64,000 bases of DNA from Pseudomonas sp. LS1212 (GCF_024741815.1 NZ_CP102951.1:186001-250000); one strand, 5' to 3'. Positions 25,289 through 34,953 are shown, numbered from the stretch's first letter. Numbers and translations: made by a program. The notes: generated by a model from the letters alone, not told the origin.

Positions 25289-26938
25289 GTGCCCCCCACC
25301 ATCAGAGAACCCCAATTGGCCCATCCCGCCCAACGTCGCTGGTACCCGCTGGTCTTCATCATCGCCACGGTGATACTGCTTCCAATAAGCGTGCTGGTGC
25401 TGTCCTGGCAGTCGGTGGACCAACAAATCTGGGCGCACCTGTGGGACACCCAGATGATGCGGCTGCTGGGTAACACGCTGACGTTGATCCTCGGCGTGGG
25501 TATCGGCGTCACCGTGCTGGGTGTCAGCCTGGCCTGGCTCACCAGTCTTTGTGAGTTTCCAGGGCGGCGCTGGCTCGACTGGGCCCTGATGTTGCCCTTC
25601 GCGATTCCGGCCTATGTACTGGCGTTCGTCTTCGTCGGCCTGCTGGATTTTTCCGGGCCGGTCCAGACGCTGCTGCGCGAGTGGTTCGGGTCCATGCACT
25701 TGCCACGCGTGCGCTCCACCGGCGGGGTGATCACGGTATTGGTGCTGGTGTTCTATCCCTACGTGTATCTGCTCGCACGCACGGCGTTCCTGGCCCAGGG
25801 CAAGGGTCTGATGGAGGCCGCGCGAGTGCTTGGCCAGTCGCCCTGGCAGGCGTTCTGGCGGGTTGCCCTGCCGATGGCTCGCCCGGCCATTGGCGCAGGG
25901 GTGGCGCTGGCGTTGATGGAGACCCTGGCCGACTTCGGTGCGGTGGCAGTGTTCAACTTCGACACCTTCACCACGGCGATCTACAAGACCTGGTACGGAT
26001 TCTTCAGCCTCTCCAGCGCAACCCAGTTGGCCAGCCTGTTGCTGCTGGCGGTCATGCTGGTGCTGTATGGCGAGCGGCGCGCCCGCGGCGCCGTGCGCTC
26101 GACCAATGAACGGCCGCGCGGCAAGGCGCTGTATCACTTGCGCGGCCTCAAGGCCGTGGCGGCCAGTGGCTGGTGCGGACTGGTCTTTACCTGCGCCTTT
26201 GTTATTCCGGTACTGCAATTGGTGGTGTGGTTCTGGCAACGGGGTCGCTTTGACCTGGATGAGCGTTATGCCGGGCTGATTCTCCACACGTTGTATTTGG
26301 GCGCCATGGCCGCGTTGATCACCGTCAGCGTCGCGCTGTTGCTGGCATTCGCCCGCCGCCTGGCGCCGACTCAAGCCATCGCGGCCGGGGTTGGCCTGGC
26401 CAACCTGGGCTATGCCTTGCCCGGCTCGGTGTTGGCGGTTTCGATCATGCTTGCCTTCAGTTACCTCGACCGCGAGCTGGTGATTCCGCTGTCCAGCTGG
26501 CTCGGCGGGGCGGGCAAGCCCTTGCTGCTCGGCAGCCTGGCGGCCTTGCTGATGGCATACCTGGTGCGCTTCATTGCAGTGGCCTACGGTCCGCTGGAAA
26601 ACAGCCTGGCGCGGGTCAGGCCTTCACTGCCGGAGGCAGCCCGCAGCCTGGGGATTAGCGGCCCGAGTCTGTTTTTCAAAGTGTATCTACCGTTGTTGGT
26701 GCCGGGTGCATTGAGCGCAGCCTTGCTGGTGTTCGTCGATGTACTCAAGGAAATGCCTGCAACATTGCTGATGCGCCCCTTTGGTTGGGACACTCTGGCG
26801 GTTCGGGTCTTTGAAATGACCAGCGAGGGCGAGTGGTCGCGGGCCTCGCTCCCGGCCCTGACACTGGTGCTGGTAGGGTTGTTGCCGGTCATCGGTTTGA
26901 TTCGGCGTTCGGCCCGGCACGCGCGTCAAAATCACTGA
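25289..26938 (+). CDS. ferric iron ABC transporter permease (fused two-domain)
   Basis: A 549-residue inner-membrane permease of the FbpB/HitB type with two BPD_transp_1 halves and about 12 transmembrane segments. The first half contains GQSPWQAFWRVALPMARPAI and the second GISGPSLFFKVYLPLLVPGA; both are EAA-type loops that contact the ATPase. The start is uncertain: GTG 25289 lies directly against the REP palindrome, so its ribosome-binding region falls inside the right arm, while an in-frame TTG at 25316 is an alternative. It partners the binding protein upstream. Confidence 0.9.
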   Translation: MPPTIREPQLAHPAQRRWYPLVFIIATVILLPISVLVLSWQSVDQQIWAHLWDTQMMRLLGNTLTLILGVGIGVTVLGVSLAWLTSLCEFPGRRWLDWALMLPFAIPAYVLAFVFVGLLDFSGPVQTLLREWFGSMHLPRVRSTGGVITVLVLVFYPYVYLLARTAFLAQGKGLMEAARVLGQSPWQAFWRVALPMARPAIGAGVALALMETLADFGAVAVFNFDTFTTAIYKTWYGFFSLSSATQLASLLLLAVMLVLYGERRARGAVRSTNERPRGKALYHLRGLKAVAASGWCGLVFTCAFVIPVLQLVVWFWQRGRFDLDERYAGLILHTLYLGAMAALITVSVALLLAFARRLAPTQAIAAGVGLANLGYALPGSVLAVSIMLAFSYLDRELVIPLSSWLGGAGKPLLLGSLAALLMAYLVRFIAVAYGPLENSLARVRPSLPEAARSLGISGPSLFFKVYLPLLVPGALSAALLVFVDVLKEMPATLLMRPFGWDTLAVRVFEMTSEGEWSRASLPALTLVLVGLLPVIGLIRRSARHARQNH

Positions 26939-27107
26939 CACCGCAGCGCATAGGTGCCAGTCCTCCACCTTACGGCTACAATGCGCGGCATTCGATGCGG
27001 TCGGTTCTTGCAATCGGCTCGCTGGGATGCTTGCAAGCCTTTATTTCAGAGGCCTGCGGCTCAGGTTGCAGCTACCGCATCTTCGCCACGCCCGGAAGGA
27101 GAAACCC

Positions 27108-28190
27108 ATGGGACAGCGTACGCCTCTTTATGACCTGCACCTCGCGCTCGGCGCGAAGATGGTCGACTTTGGCGGTTGGGACATGCCCTTGCATTACGGC
27201 TCGCAAGTCGAGGAACACCATCAGGTGCGACGCGATTGCGGGGTCTTCGATGTATCGCACATGACGGTAATCGACGTCACCGGCAGTCAGGCCAAGGCCT
27301 GGCTCAGGCATTTGCTGGCCAATGATGTCGACCGCCTGCAGGCTCCGGGAAAGGCTTTGTACAGTGCCATGCTCAACGAGCAGGGGGGTGTGGTCGACGA
27401 CATGATCGTCTACCTGACCGAAGAAGGTTACCGCCTGGTCGTCAATGCCTCGACCCGCGACAAGGACCTGGCCTGGATGACGGCGCAACTGGCAGACTAT
27501 GATGTGCAGTTGCAGGAGCGTCCCGAACTGGCGATGCTCGCCGTGCAAGGCCCCGAAGCCCGGCACAAGGTTGCCGAACTGGTGAGCCAGTCGCGTGCCA
27601 GCCTGATTCACCAGCTCAAGCCTTTCGAAGGCCTGACCGATGGTGACTGGTTTATCGCGCGCACCGGCTATACCGGTGAAGACGGCCTGGAAATCATCCT
27701 GCCTTCGGAGCAGGCGCCGGCTTTTTTCAATGATCTGGTCGGTGCGGGCATTGCGCCGAGCGGCCTGGGGGCTCGCGATACCTTGCGCCTGGAAGCGGGC
27801 ATGAACCTGTATGGCCAGGATATCGACGAGCAACATTCACCCCTGGTCTCTAACATGGCCTGGAGCCTGGCTCTGAAGCCTGCCGATCGCGACTTCATCG
27901 GCCGCTCCGCTCTGAAGGCCGAGCAAGCCGCCGGAGTGAAGCACAAACTGGTCGGCCTGGTGCTGGAGGAGCGGGGTGTATTGCGCGCTCACCAGGTCGT
28001 TCGCATCGCCGAAGTTGGCGAAGGAGAGATCACTAGTGGTAGTTTCTCTCCTACGCTGAGCAAGTCGATCGCACTGGCGCGGCTGCCGATGGCCACCGCC
28101 GACCGGGCCGAAGTAGAAATACGCGGCAAGTGGTACCCGGTTCGCGTGGTCAGGCCAACGTTCGTTCGTCATGGCAAAATCCTGATCTGA
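27108..28190 (+). CDS. gcvT: glycine cleavage system T protein (aminomethyltransferase)
   Basis: A 360-residue tetrahydrofolate-dependent aminomethyltransferase. The start MGQRTPLYDLH follows GGAAGGAG with proper spacing; a longer frame starting at 27027 was rejected. Family features include MVDFGGWDMPLHYGSQVEEH, CGVFDVSHM, RTGYTGEDGLEI and RLEAGMNLYG. It takes the aminomethyl group from GcvH lipoamide to form methylene-THF and ammonia. It opens the gcvT-gcvH-gcvP operon; no glycine riboswitch is evident in the 170 bp upstream. Confidence 0.95.
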   Translation: MGQRTPLYDLHLALGAKMVDFGGWDMPLHYGSQVEEHHQVRRDCGVFDVSHMTVIDVTGSQAKAWLRHLLANDVDRLQAPGKALYSAMLNEQGGVVDDMIVYLTEEGYRLVVNASTRDKDLAWMTAQLADYDVQLQERPELAMLAVQGPEARHKVAELVSQSRASLIHQLKPFEGLTDGDWFIARTGYTGEDGLEIILPSEQAPAFFNDLVGAGIAPSGLGARDTLRLEAGMNLYGQDIDEQHSPLVSNMAWSLALKPADRDFIGRSALKAEQAAGVKHKLVGLVLEERGVLRAHQVVRIAEVGEGEITSGSFSPTLSKSIALARLPMATADRAEVEIRGKWYPVRVVRPTFVRHGKILI

Positions 28191-28233
28191 ATTATTCTGG
28201 CGGGCTTACCGCTGACCCTGTGAGGACAAAAAT

Positions 28234-28617
28234 ATGAGCGATATCCCTGCCGAGCTGCGTTTTGCCGAAAGCCATGAATGGGCCCGAATGGAAGCCGATG
28301 GCACCGTGACCGTCGGTATTTCCGATCACGCACAGGAAGCCCTGGGCGATGTGGTGTTCGTCGAATTGACAGAAGTAGGCAATGTCTTTGGTGCTGGCGA
28401 TCAGGCTGGCGTGGTCGAGTCGGTCAAGGCCGCTTCCGATATCTACTCCCCGATTGCCGGTGAAGTGGTTGCAGTCAATGAAGAGTTGAGCGGCACCCCG
28501 GAACTGCTGAACTCCGACCCGTACGGCGCCTGGATCTTCAAATTGAAGCCAGCCAATACCGCCGATCTGGACAAACTGCTCGACGCTGGCGGCTACAAAA
28601 ACGCTATCGGCGAATAG
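28234..28617 (+). CDS. gcvH: glycine cleavage system H protein
   Basis: A 127-residue lipoyl carrier. The lipoylation site is Lys65 in VVESVKAASDIYSP. N-terminal LRFAESHEWARM and C-terminal DPYGAWIFKLKP are standard. It shuttles the aminomethyl group between GcvP and GcvT. It lies 43 bp after gcvT, with an AGGA ribosome site. Confidence 0.97.
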   Translation: MSDIPAELRFAESHEWARMEADGTVTVGISDHAQEALGDVVFVELTEVGNVFGAGDQAGVVESVKAASDIYSPIAGEVVAVNEELSGTPELLNSDPYGAWIFKLKPANTADLDKLLDAGGYKNAIGE

Positions 28618-28655
28618 TTTTCACGCACAAACGGCAATCCCTTTCTAGACTCAAT

Positions 28656-28678
28656 AAGCCTCGACCCGTCGAGGCTTG
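28656..28678 (+). promoter_or_regulatory. hairpin between gcvH and gcvP
   Basis: The inverted repeat AAGCCTCGA/TCGAGGCTT lies 40 bp after the gcvH stop codon. It is followed by GGTCTTACAA rather than a T run, so it is a poor intrinsic terminator and may instead stabilise or attenuate the operon message. Confidence 0.45.
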
Positions 28679-28699
28679 GTCTTACAAGAGAGAGCCGTC

Positions 28700-31573
28700 A
28701 TGTCCCAGTTGCCGTCCCTGAGTCAACTGCAAGACCCGAATGCCTTCCTGCGCCGCCATCTTGGTCCCGATGCCAATGAACAGCAGGCCATGCTTGAAAC
28801 CCTCGGCCTGAACAGTCGGGTCGAGTTGATCGAGCAAACGGTGCCCCCGGGAATTCTCCTGAACCGGGCGTTGTACCTGCCGCCGGCCCTGGACGAATAC
28901 GCGGCACTGGCCAAGCTCAAGGGCTATGCCGACCAGAACCAGATCTGGACCAGCCTGATCGGCATGGGCTACCACGGCACCCTCACGCCGACGGTCATTC
29001 TGCGCAACGTGCTGGAAAATCCCGGCTGGTACACCGCCTATACACCCTATCAGCCGGAAATCGCCCAGGGTCGTCTGGAAGCGCTGCTCAACTTCCAGCA
29101 GCTGACCATCGACCTGACCGGGCTTGAGCTGGCCAACGCTTCATTGTTGGACGAAGCCACGGCGGCCGCCGAAGCCATGGCCCTGGCCAAACGCGTGGCC
29201 AAGTCGAAAAGCAATCTGTTCTTCGTCGATGAAAACTGCCACCCGCAGACAATTTCGGTGGTACAGACCCGGGCTGAAGGATTTGGCTTCGAGTTGGTCA
29301 TCGACGCTGTGGCCAACTTGAACAAGCATCAGGTGTTCGGTGCCTTGCTGCAGTACCCCGATACCCATGGCGAAATCCATGACCTGCGGCCCCTGATCGA
29401 AAAACTGCACAGCCAGCAAGCGTTGGCCTGTGTGTCGGCGGACCTGCTCAGCCTGCTGCTGCTGACCCCGCCCGGCGAGCTGGGCGCTGACGTCGTGTTC
29501 GGTACTTCCCAGCGTTTCGGCGTACCGATGGGCTACGGGGGCCCCCATGCGGCCTACTTTGCCTGTCGCGATGAATTCAAACGAGCGATTCCAGGACGAA
29601 TCATCGGCGTTTCCAAGGATGCTCGCGGTAACGTCGCACTGCGCATGGCCCTGCAAACCCGTGAACAACACATCCGTCGCGAGAAGGCCAACTCGAACAT
29701 CTGCACCGCTCAGGTGCTGCTGGCCAATATCGCCAGCTGCTATGCGGTGTACCACGGCCCCGAAGGGCTGAAGTGGATTGCCCAGCGCGTCCATCGCCTG
29801 ACCTGCATCCTGGCCGCCGGCCTGCAAAGCAAAGGGCTGGTGCGGCTCAACCGGCACTTCTTCGACACCCTCACTGTGGAAGTCGGCGGTAGCCAGACGG
29901 CGATCATCGAAAGCGCACAGGATGCGCAGATCAACCTGCGCATCCTCGGGCGCGGGCAATTGGGCGTCAGCCTGGACGAGACCTGTACCGAAGAGACGGT
30001 GGCGCGCTTGTTCGATGTGTTCCTGGGGGCCGATCACGGCCTGAAGGTGTCCGAACTGGATGCCCAGGATCTGGCTGCGGGCATTCCCGACGGGCTGTTG
30101 CGAACCTCTTCTTACCTGACTCATCCGGTATTCAACCTGCATCACAGCGAAACCGAGATGCTGCGCTATCTCAAGCAACTGGAAAACAAGGACCTGGCAC
30201 TCAACCAGTCGATGATCCCGCTGGGCTCCTGCACCATGAAACTCAATGCCAGCAGCGAGATGATTCCGATTACCTGGCCTGGCTTCGCCCAACTGCACCC
30301 CTTCGCGCCGACAGATCAGGCCCAGGGCTACAAGGCAATGATCGACGAGCTGCAGGACTGGTTCTGCGCAATCACCGGTTTCGACGCCATCTGCATGCAG
30401 CCCAATTCCGGCGCCCAGGGTGAGTACGCGGGTCTGCTGGCAATTCGCAAATACCACGAGAGCCGTCAGCAGGGGCAACGAAATCTCTGCCTGATCCCGG
30501 CCTCTGCCCATGGCACCAACCCGGCGTCGGCCCAGATGGCCGGCATGCAGGTGGTTATCGTCGAGTGCGACGAGGCGGGCAACGTGAACCTTGAAGATCT
30601 CAAGGCCAAAGCCGAGGCAGCAGGAGACAAGTTGTCATGCCTGATGGCGACATACCCCTCGACCCATGGGGTCTATGAGGAGGGGATCAGGGAGATCTGC
30701 GAAGTGATCCATGCCCATGGCGGCCAGGTGTACATGGATGGCGCCAACCTCAACGCCCAGGTTGGCCTGACCCGGCCGGCGGACATAGGTGCCGACGTTT
30801 CGCACATGAACCTGCACAAAACCTTCTGCATTCCCCATGGAGGAGGCGGCCCGGGAATGGGCCCGATTGGTATAAAGGCCCACCTGGTGCCGTTCGTTGC
30901 CAATCACCCGGTCATCTCGCTGGAAGGGCCGGACCCGAAAAACGGGGCCGTCAGTGCCGCCCCCTGGGGCAGTGCGAGCATTCTGCCGATCAGCTGGATG
31001 TACATCGCCATGATGGGGCCAGAGCTGGCCGATGCCAGCGAGGTGGCGATCCTGTCCGCGAACTACGTCGCGCAACAACTGAGTGGGGCGTTCCCGGTAC
31101 TGTATCGAGGGCGCAACGACCGCGTGGCGCATGAATGCATACTCGACCTGCGGCCACTCAAGGCGCAGACCGGGATCAGCGAGGAGGATGTTGCCAAGCG
31201 CCTGATGGATTATGGCTTCCATGCACCCACCATGTCGTTCCCGGTGCCGGGAACCCTGATGGTCGAGCCGACCGAAAGCGAGTCCAAGGCCGAGCTGGAT
31301 CGGTTTATCGAGGCCATGCTGAGCATTCGGGCCGAGATCGCGCAGGTTCAGAACGGCACCTGGTCGGCGGAAGACAACCCGCTGAAACGCGCGCCGCACA
31401 CCCTGGCCGATATTACGGGCATCTGGGAACGGCCTTACAGCATCACCCAGGCGGTCACCCCCAGTGCTCATACGCGGATGCACAAGTATTGGCCGGCGGT
31501 GAACCGGGTCGACAATGTGTATGGGGATCGCAATCTGTTCTGCGCTTGCGTGCCGTTGGATGCGTATCGGTGA
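28700..31573 (+). CDS. gcvP: glycine dehydrogenase (decarboxylating), P protein
   Basis: A 957-residue PLP enzyme, the single-chain form with fused alpha and beta halves. The PLP lysine is Lys707 in NLHKTFCIPHGGGGPGMGP. The start MSQLPSLSQL follows GAGAGAG; eight upstream in-frame residues were excluded. GSCTMKLNASSEMIP and SAHGTNPASAQMAGM are family blocks. It decarboxylates glycine and passes the aminomethyl group to GcvH. It is the last gene of the gcv operon, followed by a palindrome. Confidence 0.97.
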   Translation: MSQLPSLSQLQDPNAFLRRHLGPDANEQQAMLETLGLNSRVELIEQTVPPGILLNRALYLPPALDEYAALAKLKGYADQNQIWTSLIGMGYHGTLTPTVILRNVLENPGWYTAYTPYQPEIAQGRLEALLNFQQLTIDLTGLELANASLLDEATAAAEAMALAKRVAKSKSNLFFVDENCHPQTISVVQTRAEGFGFELVIDAVANLNKHQVFGALLQYPDTHGEIHDLRPLIEKLHSQQALACVSADLLSLLLLTPPGELGADVVFGTSQRFGVPMGYGGPHAAYFACRDEFKRAIPGRIIGVSKDARGNVALRMALQTREQHIRREKANSNICTAQVLLANIASCYAVYHGPEGLKWIAQRVHRLTCILAAGLQSKGLVRLNRHFFDTLTVEVGGSQTAIIESAQDAQINLRILGRGQLGVSLDETCTEETVARLFDVFLGADHGLKVSELDAQDLAAGIPDGLLRTSSYLTHPVFNLHHSETEMLRYLKQLENKDLALNQSMIPLGSCTMKLNASSEMIPITWPGFAQLHPFAPTDQAQGYKAMIDELQDWFCAITGFDAICMQPNSGAQGEYAGLLAIRKYHESRQQGQRNLCLIPASAHGTNPASAQMAGMQVVIVECDEAGNVNLEDLKAKAEAAGDKLSCLMATYPSTHGVYEEGIREICEVIHAHGGQVYMDGANLNAQVGLTRPADIGADVSHMNLHKTFCIPHGGGGPGMGPIGIKAHLVPFVANHPVISLEGPDPKNGAVSAAPWGSASILPISWMYIAMMGPELADASEVAILSANYVAQQLSGAFPVLYRGRNDRVAHECILDLRPLKAQTGISEEDVAKRLMDYGFHAPTMSFPVPGTLMVEPTESESKAELDRFIEAMLSIRAEIAQVQNGTWSAEDNPLKRAPHTLADITGIWERPYSITQAVTPSAHTRMHKYWPAVNRVDNVYGDRNLFCACVPLDAYR

Positions 31574-31581
31574 GTCAGTGA

Positions 31582-31625
31582 GGGCCTCATCGCGGGCGGC
31601 GTTCCGCTTGCCAGCGATGAGGCCC
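31582..31625. repeat. REP-like palindrome after gcvP
   Basis: GGGCCTCATCGC (31582-31593) pairs with GCGATGAGGCCC (31614-31625), with inner GGCGG/CCGC pairing. It lies between the convergent ends of gcvP and the DUF2388 gene, where it could end transcription from both sides. The outer arms match those at 39515-39591. Confidence 0.7.
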
Positions 31626-31653
31626 GATCAGGCAATAAAGATTTAGGGTTGTA

Positions 31654-31974
31654 TCAATTACCCGCTACAGCACTCTTGGCCAGAATCGCATTGGCCAACT
31701 CCATGTCGCTGGCCTGCAACCCCGGGTTATCGGCCCGGACTTTCTGAATGGCCGATTCCAGGTACGGCCCGCGAATGCTGCCTTCGCTGGCAACGTAGCT
31801 GCTCGCATCGTCCTGCGCTGCGACAATCAACTTGTCATCCTTGGAGGTCAGGTAGGTAGAAGCAGAGGTGGCGCCGGAGGAGAGGATGGTTTGCAAGAAA
31901 TCGTCATCGGCCATGGCAGAGCCGACAGGCAAGGAAAGCAGCGCTAGGGTTGCGGCAGCCAGTTTGAAACGCAT
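31654..31974 (-). CDS. DUF2388-family periplasmic protein
   Basis: A 106-residue protein with signal peptide MRFKLAAATLALLSLPVGSAMA and a mature part typical of DUF2388, a family found mostly in Pseudomonas: SSGATSASTYLTS, DASSYVASEGSIRGPYLE, and ELANAILAKS at the end. The start MRFKLAA is preceded by GAGTTCC and was chosen because it begins the signal peptide. The function is unknown. Confidence 0.85.
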   Translation of the reverse strand: MRFKLAAATLALLSLPVGSAMADDDFLQTILSSGATSASTYLTSKDDKLIVAAQDDASSYVASEGSIRGPYLESAIQKVRADNPGLQASDMELANAILAKSAVAGN

Positions 31975-32048
31975 AGTGAGGAACTCCGACTTTTTTGGGT
32001 TATCTGCGGGGGTTGGATTCAGAAACCCCACAGGGAGTTCCGTAGGCT

Positions 32049-32498
32049 TCAATCGACGGGTTGCACCAATAGAACAGCGCCTTCCTGTTCAGTCACGATT
32101 ACCCGTGCACCCACGGGAAGATCGGCGCCCTTGACGATCCAGAAACCGTCTCCGACCTTGATTTTTCCACGCCCACCGACAATCGCTTCCTGAACCACGA
32201 ATGTGCGGCCAATCAGCTCCTGCCTGCGCATGTTCAAGCCCGGTTGGTCACTTGGGCTGGCGACACCGTGCTGACGGCGCCACCAGAACACCGCGGTGAA
32301 CACCGAGAGCAAACCGAACAGCAGAAAATGCAAGGTCCATGGCAGGCTCGGAATAACGAAAGTGATCACCCCGACCCCCGCTGCGGCGACACCGACCCAC
32401 AGCAGATAGCCGCCGGCGCCAAACACTTCGAGGATCAACAGCAGGGTGCCGAGTGCCAGCCAGTCCCAGAAGGACAGATGTTGCAGGTATTGCCACAT
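32049..32498 (-). CDS. NfeD-family membrane protein
   Basis: A 149-residue protein with two or three hydrophobic segments near the N-terminus (FWDWLALGTLLLILEVFGAG, GYLLWVGVAAAGVGVI, LHFLLFGLLSVFTAVFWW). They are followed by an OB-fold domain (IGRTFVVQEAIVGGRGKIKV). Short NfeD proteins of this kind usually pair with a stomatin-like SPFH protein; none is adjacent here, so the partner may be elsewhere. The next gene on this strand is the GspE-type ATPase, 74 bp upstream. Confidence 0.87.
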   Translation of the reverse strand: MWQYLQHLSFWDWLALGTLLLILEVFGAGGYLLWVGVAAAGVGVITFVIPSLPWTLHFLLFGLLSVFTAVFWWRRQHGVASPSDQPGLNMRRQELIGRTFVVQEAIVGGRGKIKVGDGFWIVKGADLPVGARVIVTEQEGAVLLVQPVD

Positions 32499-32571
32499 GA
32501 GCCTTCCTCAAACCTTTTTGGTATCGAACGTGGCCTTGACGATCTCGCCGCGCATGGGGGGCGGACCATCG

Positions 32572-34353
32572 TTACTTCATTTCATTTCGTGGCGTGACAC
32601 GCAGCACTTCTTCGATTGTAGTCAGGCCGGCGGCGACTTTCTGTGCCCCGGAGAGCCTCAGGCTGCGCATGCCTTCCTTGAGCGCCTGGCGCTTGAGCGC
32701 AAGCAGGTCGGTGTCGGCGTTGATCAGCGCCTTGAGGCTGTCGGACAGCTGCAGAATTTCATATACGCCGGCCCGGCCCCTATAGCCGGTATCGCGACAC
32801 TCCAGGCAACCCACTGCCCGCTGCGCGGCGTCGGGCAAGGCGGCTTGCCAGGGTCGGGTCAGCTCTTGCCAATCGTCTTCGGCCAATACCTGCGGCGCCT
32901 TGCAGTGCGGGCACAAGGTACGCACCAGGCGTTGGGCCATGACCCCAAGCACGGTCGCTTTGATCAGATAGTGCGGTACGCCGAGTTCGAGCAAGCGGCT
33001 GATGGCGCTGGGCGCATCGTTTGTGTGCAGGGTCGAGAGCACCAGATGCCCGGTCAAGGCGGCCTGGATCGCCATTTCGGCCGTCTCCAGGTCGCGGATT
33101 TCGCCGATCATGATGATGTCCGGGTCCTGGCGCATCAGCGCGCGCACGCCGCTGGCGAACGTCAGGTCGATATTGTGCTGGACCTGCATCTGGTTGAATG
33201 CCGGCTCGATCATTTCGATCGGGTCTTCGATGGTGCAGAGGTTGACCTGCGGCGTCGCCAGTTTTTTCAGGGTGGTATAGAGCGTGGTGGTCTTCCCCGA
33301 ACCCGTGGGGCCGGTGACCAGGATAATGCCGTTGGGCTGACGGGTCATGTCCTGCCAGCGGCGCAGATCGTCGGCAGAAAAACCCAGCAGGTCGAAGTCC
33401 TGGAGCAGCACCTGCGGGTCGAAAATCCGCATGACCATTTTTTCGCCAAAGGCTGTGGGCAGCGTCGACAGGCGCAATTCGACTTCACCGCCATCGGGCG
33501 TCCTGGTCTTGACCCGACCGTCCTGGGGTTTGCGTTTTTCCGCGACGTTCATGCGGCCCAGGCTTTTCAGGCGACTGACGATAGCCATGGTCACCTGCGG
33601 CGGGAATTGGTAGACATTGTGCAGCACGCCGTCGATGCGAAAGCGCACCGTGCCTTGCTCGCGACGGGGTTCGATGTGGATATCGCTGGCACGTTGCTGG
33701 AAGGCGTACTGGAACAGCCAGTCGACGATATTGACGATATGCGCGTCATTGGCATCGGGCTCCTGGTCGCTGGCGCCCAGCGTAAGCAACTGTTCGAAGT
33801 TGCCCATGCTGTTCATTTTTTGATCGGTGTTGCTGGCGCCGCTGACCGATTTGGCCAGCCGGAAGAACTCGACGGTGAAGCGCTGGATCTCTGCCGGGTT
33901 GGCGACGACACGTTTGATCGGCAGTTTCAGCACATGCGCCAGATCCGCCTCCCAGCTGCTGACATAGGGCTGGGCACTCGCGACCGTCACCGCCTCGCGG
34001 CCGATTGCCACGGCGAGGATCCGGTGGCGCTGGGCGAAGGCATAGGACATCAGCGGGGTGACTGCCGCCACATCGATGCTCAGCGGATCGATGCGCAAAT
34101 AGGGTTGGCCGGCCTGCTGGGCCAGCCAGAGGGTCAGGTTTTCCAGGTCCAGGGGTTTGCCGGGCCGGCTGAGATCATCGAGTTGCTGGCTGGCGATGAA
34201 CTCCAATGGGTGCAGTTGACTGTTGTGTAGATGCTGGCGACTGGCTAGCGCCTGCTCGGCAGCGTCCTGGCTGATGAAACCCTGGGCAACCAGTTCGCGC
34301 ATCAGATCATTGAGATCCAGCCAGCGGTCCTGGGTAGTGGATACGACGGCCAT
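32572..34353 (-). CDS. GspE/PilB-family secretion ATPase (orphan)
   Basis: A 593-residue ATPase of the type II secretion/type IV pilus superfamily. It has an N-terminal MshEN-like region and the Walker A motif VTGPTGSGKTTTLYTTL near residue 355. The Asp box RIDGVLHNVY, Walker B IMIGEIRDLETAEMA and a Zn-binding cysteine tetrad (LCPHC and CLEC) are present. The start MAVVSTTQD follows GAAGGAG. No other secretion or pilus genes lie nearby, so the motor's partners are unknown. The P. aeruginosa counterpart is likewise an isolated secretion ATPase gene. Confidence 0.92.
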   Translation of the reverse strand: MAVVSTTQDRWLDLNDLMRELVAQGFISQDAAEQALASRQHLHNSQLHPLEFIASQQLDDLSRPGKPLDLENLTLWLAQQAGQPYLRIDPLSIDVAAVTPLMSYAFAQRHRILAVAIGREAVTVASAQPYVSSWEADLAHVLKLPIKRVVANPAEIQRFTVEFFRLAKSVSGASNTDQKMNSMGNFEQLLTLGASDQEPDANDAHIVNIVDWLFQYAFQQRASDIHIEPRREQGTVRFRIDGVLHNVYQFPPQVTMAIVSRLKSLGRMNVAEKRKPQDGRVKTRTPDGGEVELRLSTLPTAFGEKMVMRIFDPQVLLQDFDLLGFSADDLRRWQDMTRQPNGIILVTGPTGSGKTTTLYTTLKKLATPQVNLCTIEDPIEMIEPAFNQMQVQHNIDLTFASGVRALMRQDPDIIMIGEIRDLETAEMAIQAALTGHLVLSTLHTNDAPSAISRLLELGVPHYLIKATVLGVMAQRLVRTLCPHCKAPQVLAEDDWQELTRPWQAALPDAAQRAVGCLECRDTGYRGRAGVYEILQLSDSLKALINADTDLLALKRQALKEGMRSLRLSGAQKVAAGLTTIEEVLRVTPRNEMK

Positions 34354-34491
34354 GCGGGCTCCTTCGAACAACGGTCACGGCGAGCGGACCGGGCAGGGTG
34401 TGCCCGGCCCGAAAGAGCAAGAGTAGACCCGAGGTAGTCGAATGAGTTGCCGCAGGCCGCGGCAAAAGTTACAGCGCATTGCCCGAACGCT

Positions 34492-34827
34492 TCAGCCAAC
34501 CGCCTGTAGGGCTTCGTGCTGAGCATGCTCGAGCGTCACGTCGCAGACGCTGATCAGGTTGCGCATTTTTTGCGCAATGACTTCGGCCCGGTGCCAACTC
34601 AGGCCGTCCAGTTCGACGTCGATCAATAATTGATCATCCTGTTGCAGAACATTGAGCTTGCGCGGGACCAGGTACTGCATTGCAAACAGGTTGAGCACGC
34701 AGCAGAGGCTGCTCGCTTCTGCTTCTGCCACCAGGCGGTAGCGGATGAGGCTGCATGGATTGCCATGAGCCCAGACATCGGCGCGCAGAGGCGTGGCGGG
34801 GTTGTTCGGCCAATCAAGGGCAGTCAT
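34492..34827 (-). CDS. hypothetical protein, possible ACT-like domain
   Basis: A 111-residue protein. The middle (AEASSLCCVLNLFAMQYLVP, DDQLLIDVELDGLSWHRAEV, IAQKMRNLISVCDVTLE) reads like one beta-alpha-beta ACT-type fold, resembling small regulatory subunits that sense amino acids. This is a weak recognition. The start MTALDWPNNP follows GGAGAT. It is divergent from the Lrp/AsnC regulator gene, separated by about 125 A+T-rich bp, and is a plausible target of it. Confidence 0.6.
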   Translation of the reverse strand: MTALDWPNNPATPLRADVWAHGNPCSLIRYRLVAEAEASSLCCVLNLFAMQYLVPRKLNVLQQDDQLLIDVELDGLSWHRAEVIAQKMRNLISVCDVTLEHAQHEALQAVG

Positions 34828-34953
34828 GGGGAATCTCCAGTTCAATGGAGAAAATATTTGCATGTCTGTTCCGGTATTTCTTATCTATGATTGATCGATA
34901 TAGCCGATTTTTGAATTGTTCAATTTGTTATTAGTGAGATTTCAGGAATTATT

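Noticed and set aside
26939..27107. Glycine riboswitch before gcvT.
   Set aside because: The leader lacks the conserved tandem aptamer segments; nothing beyond a ribosome site is recognisable.
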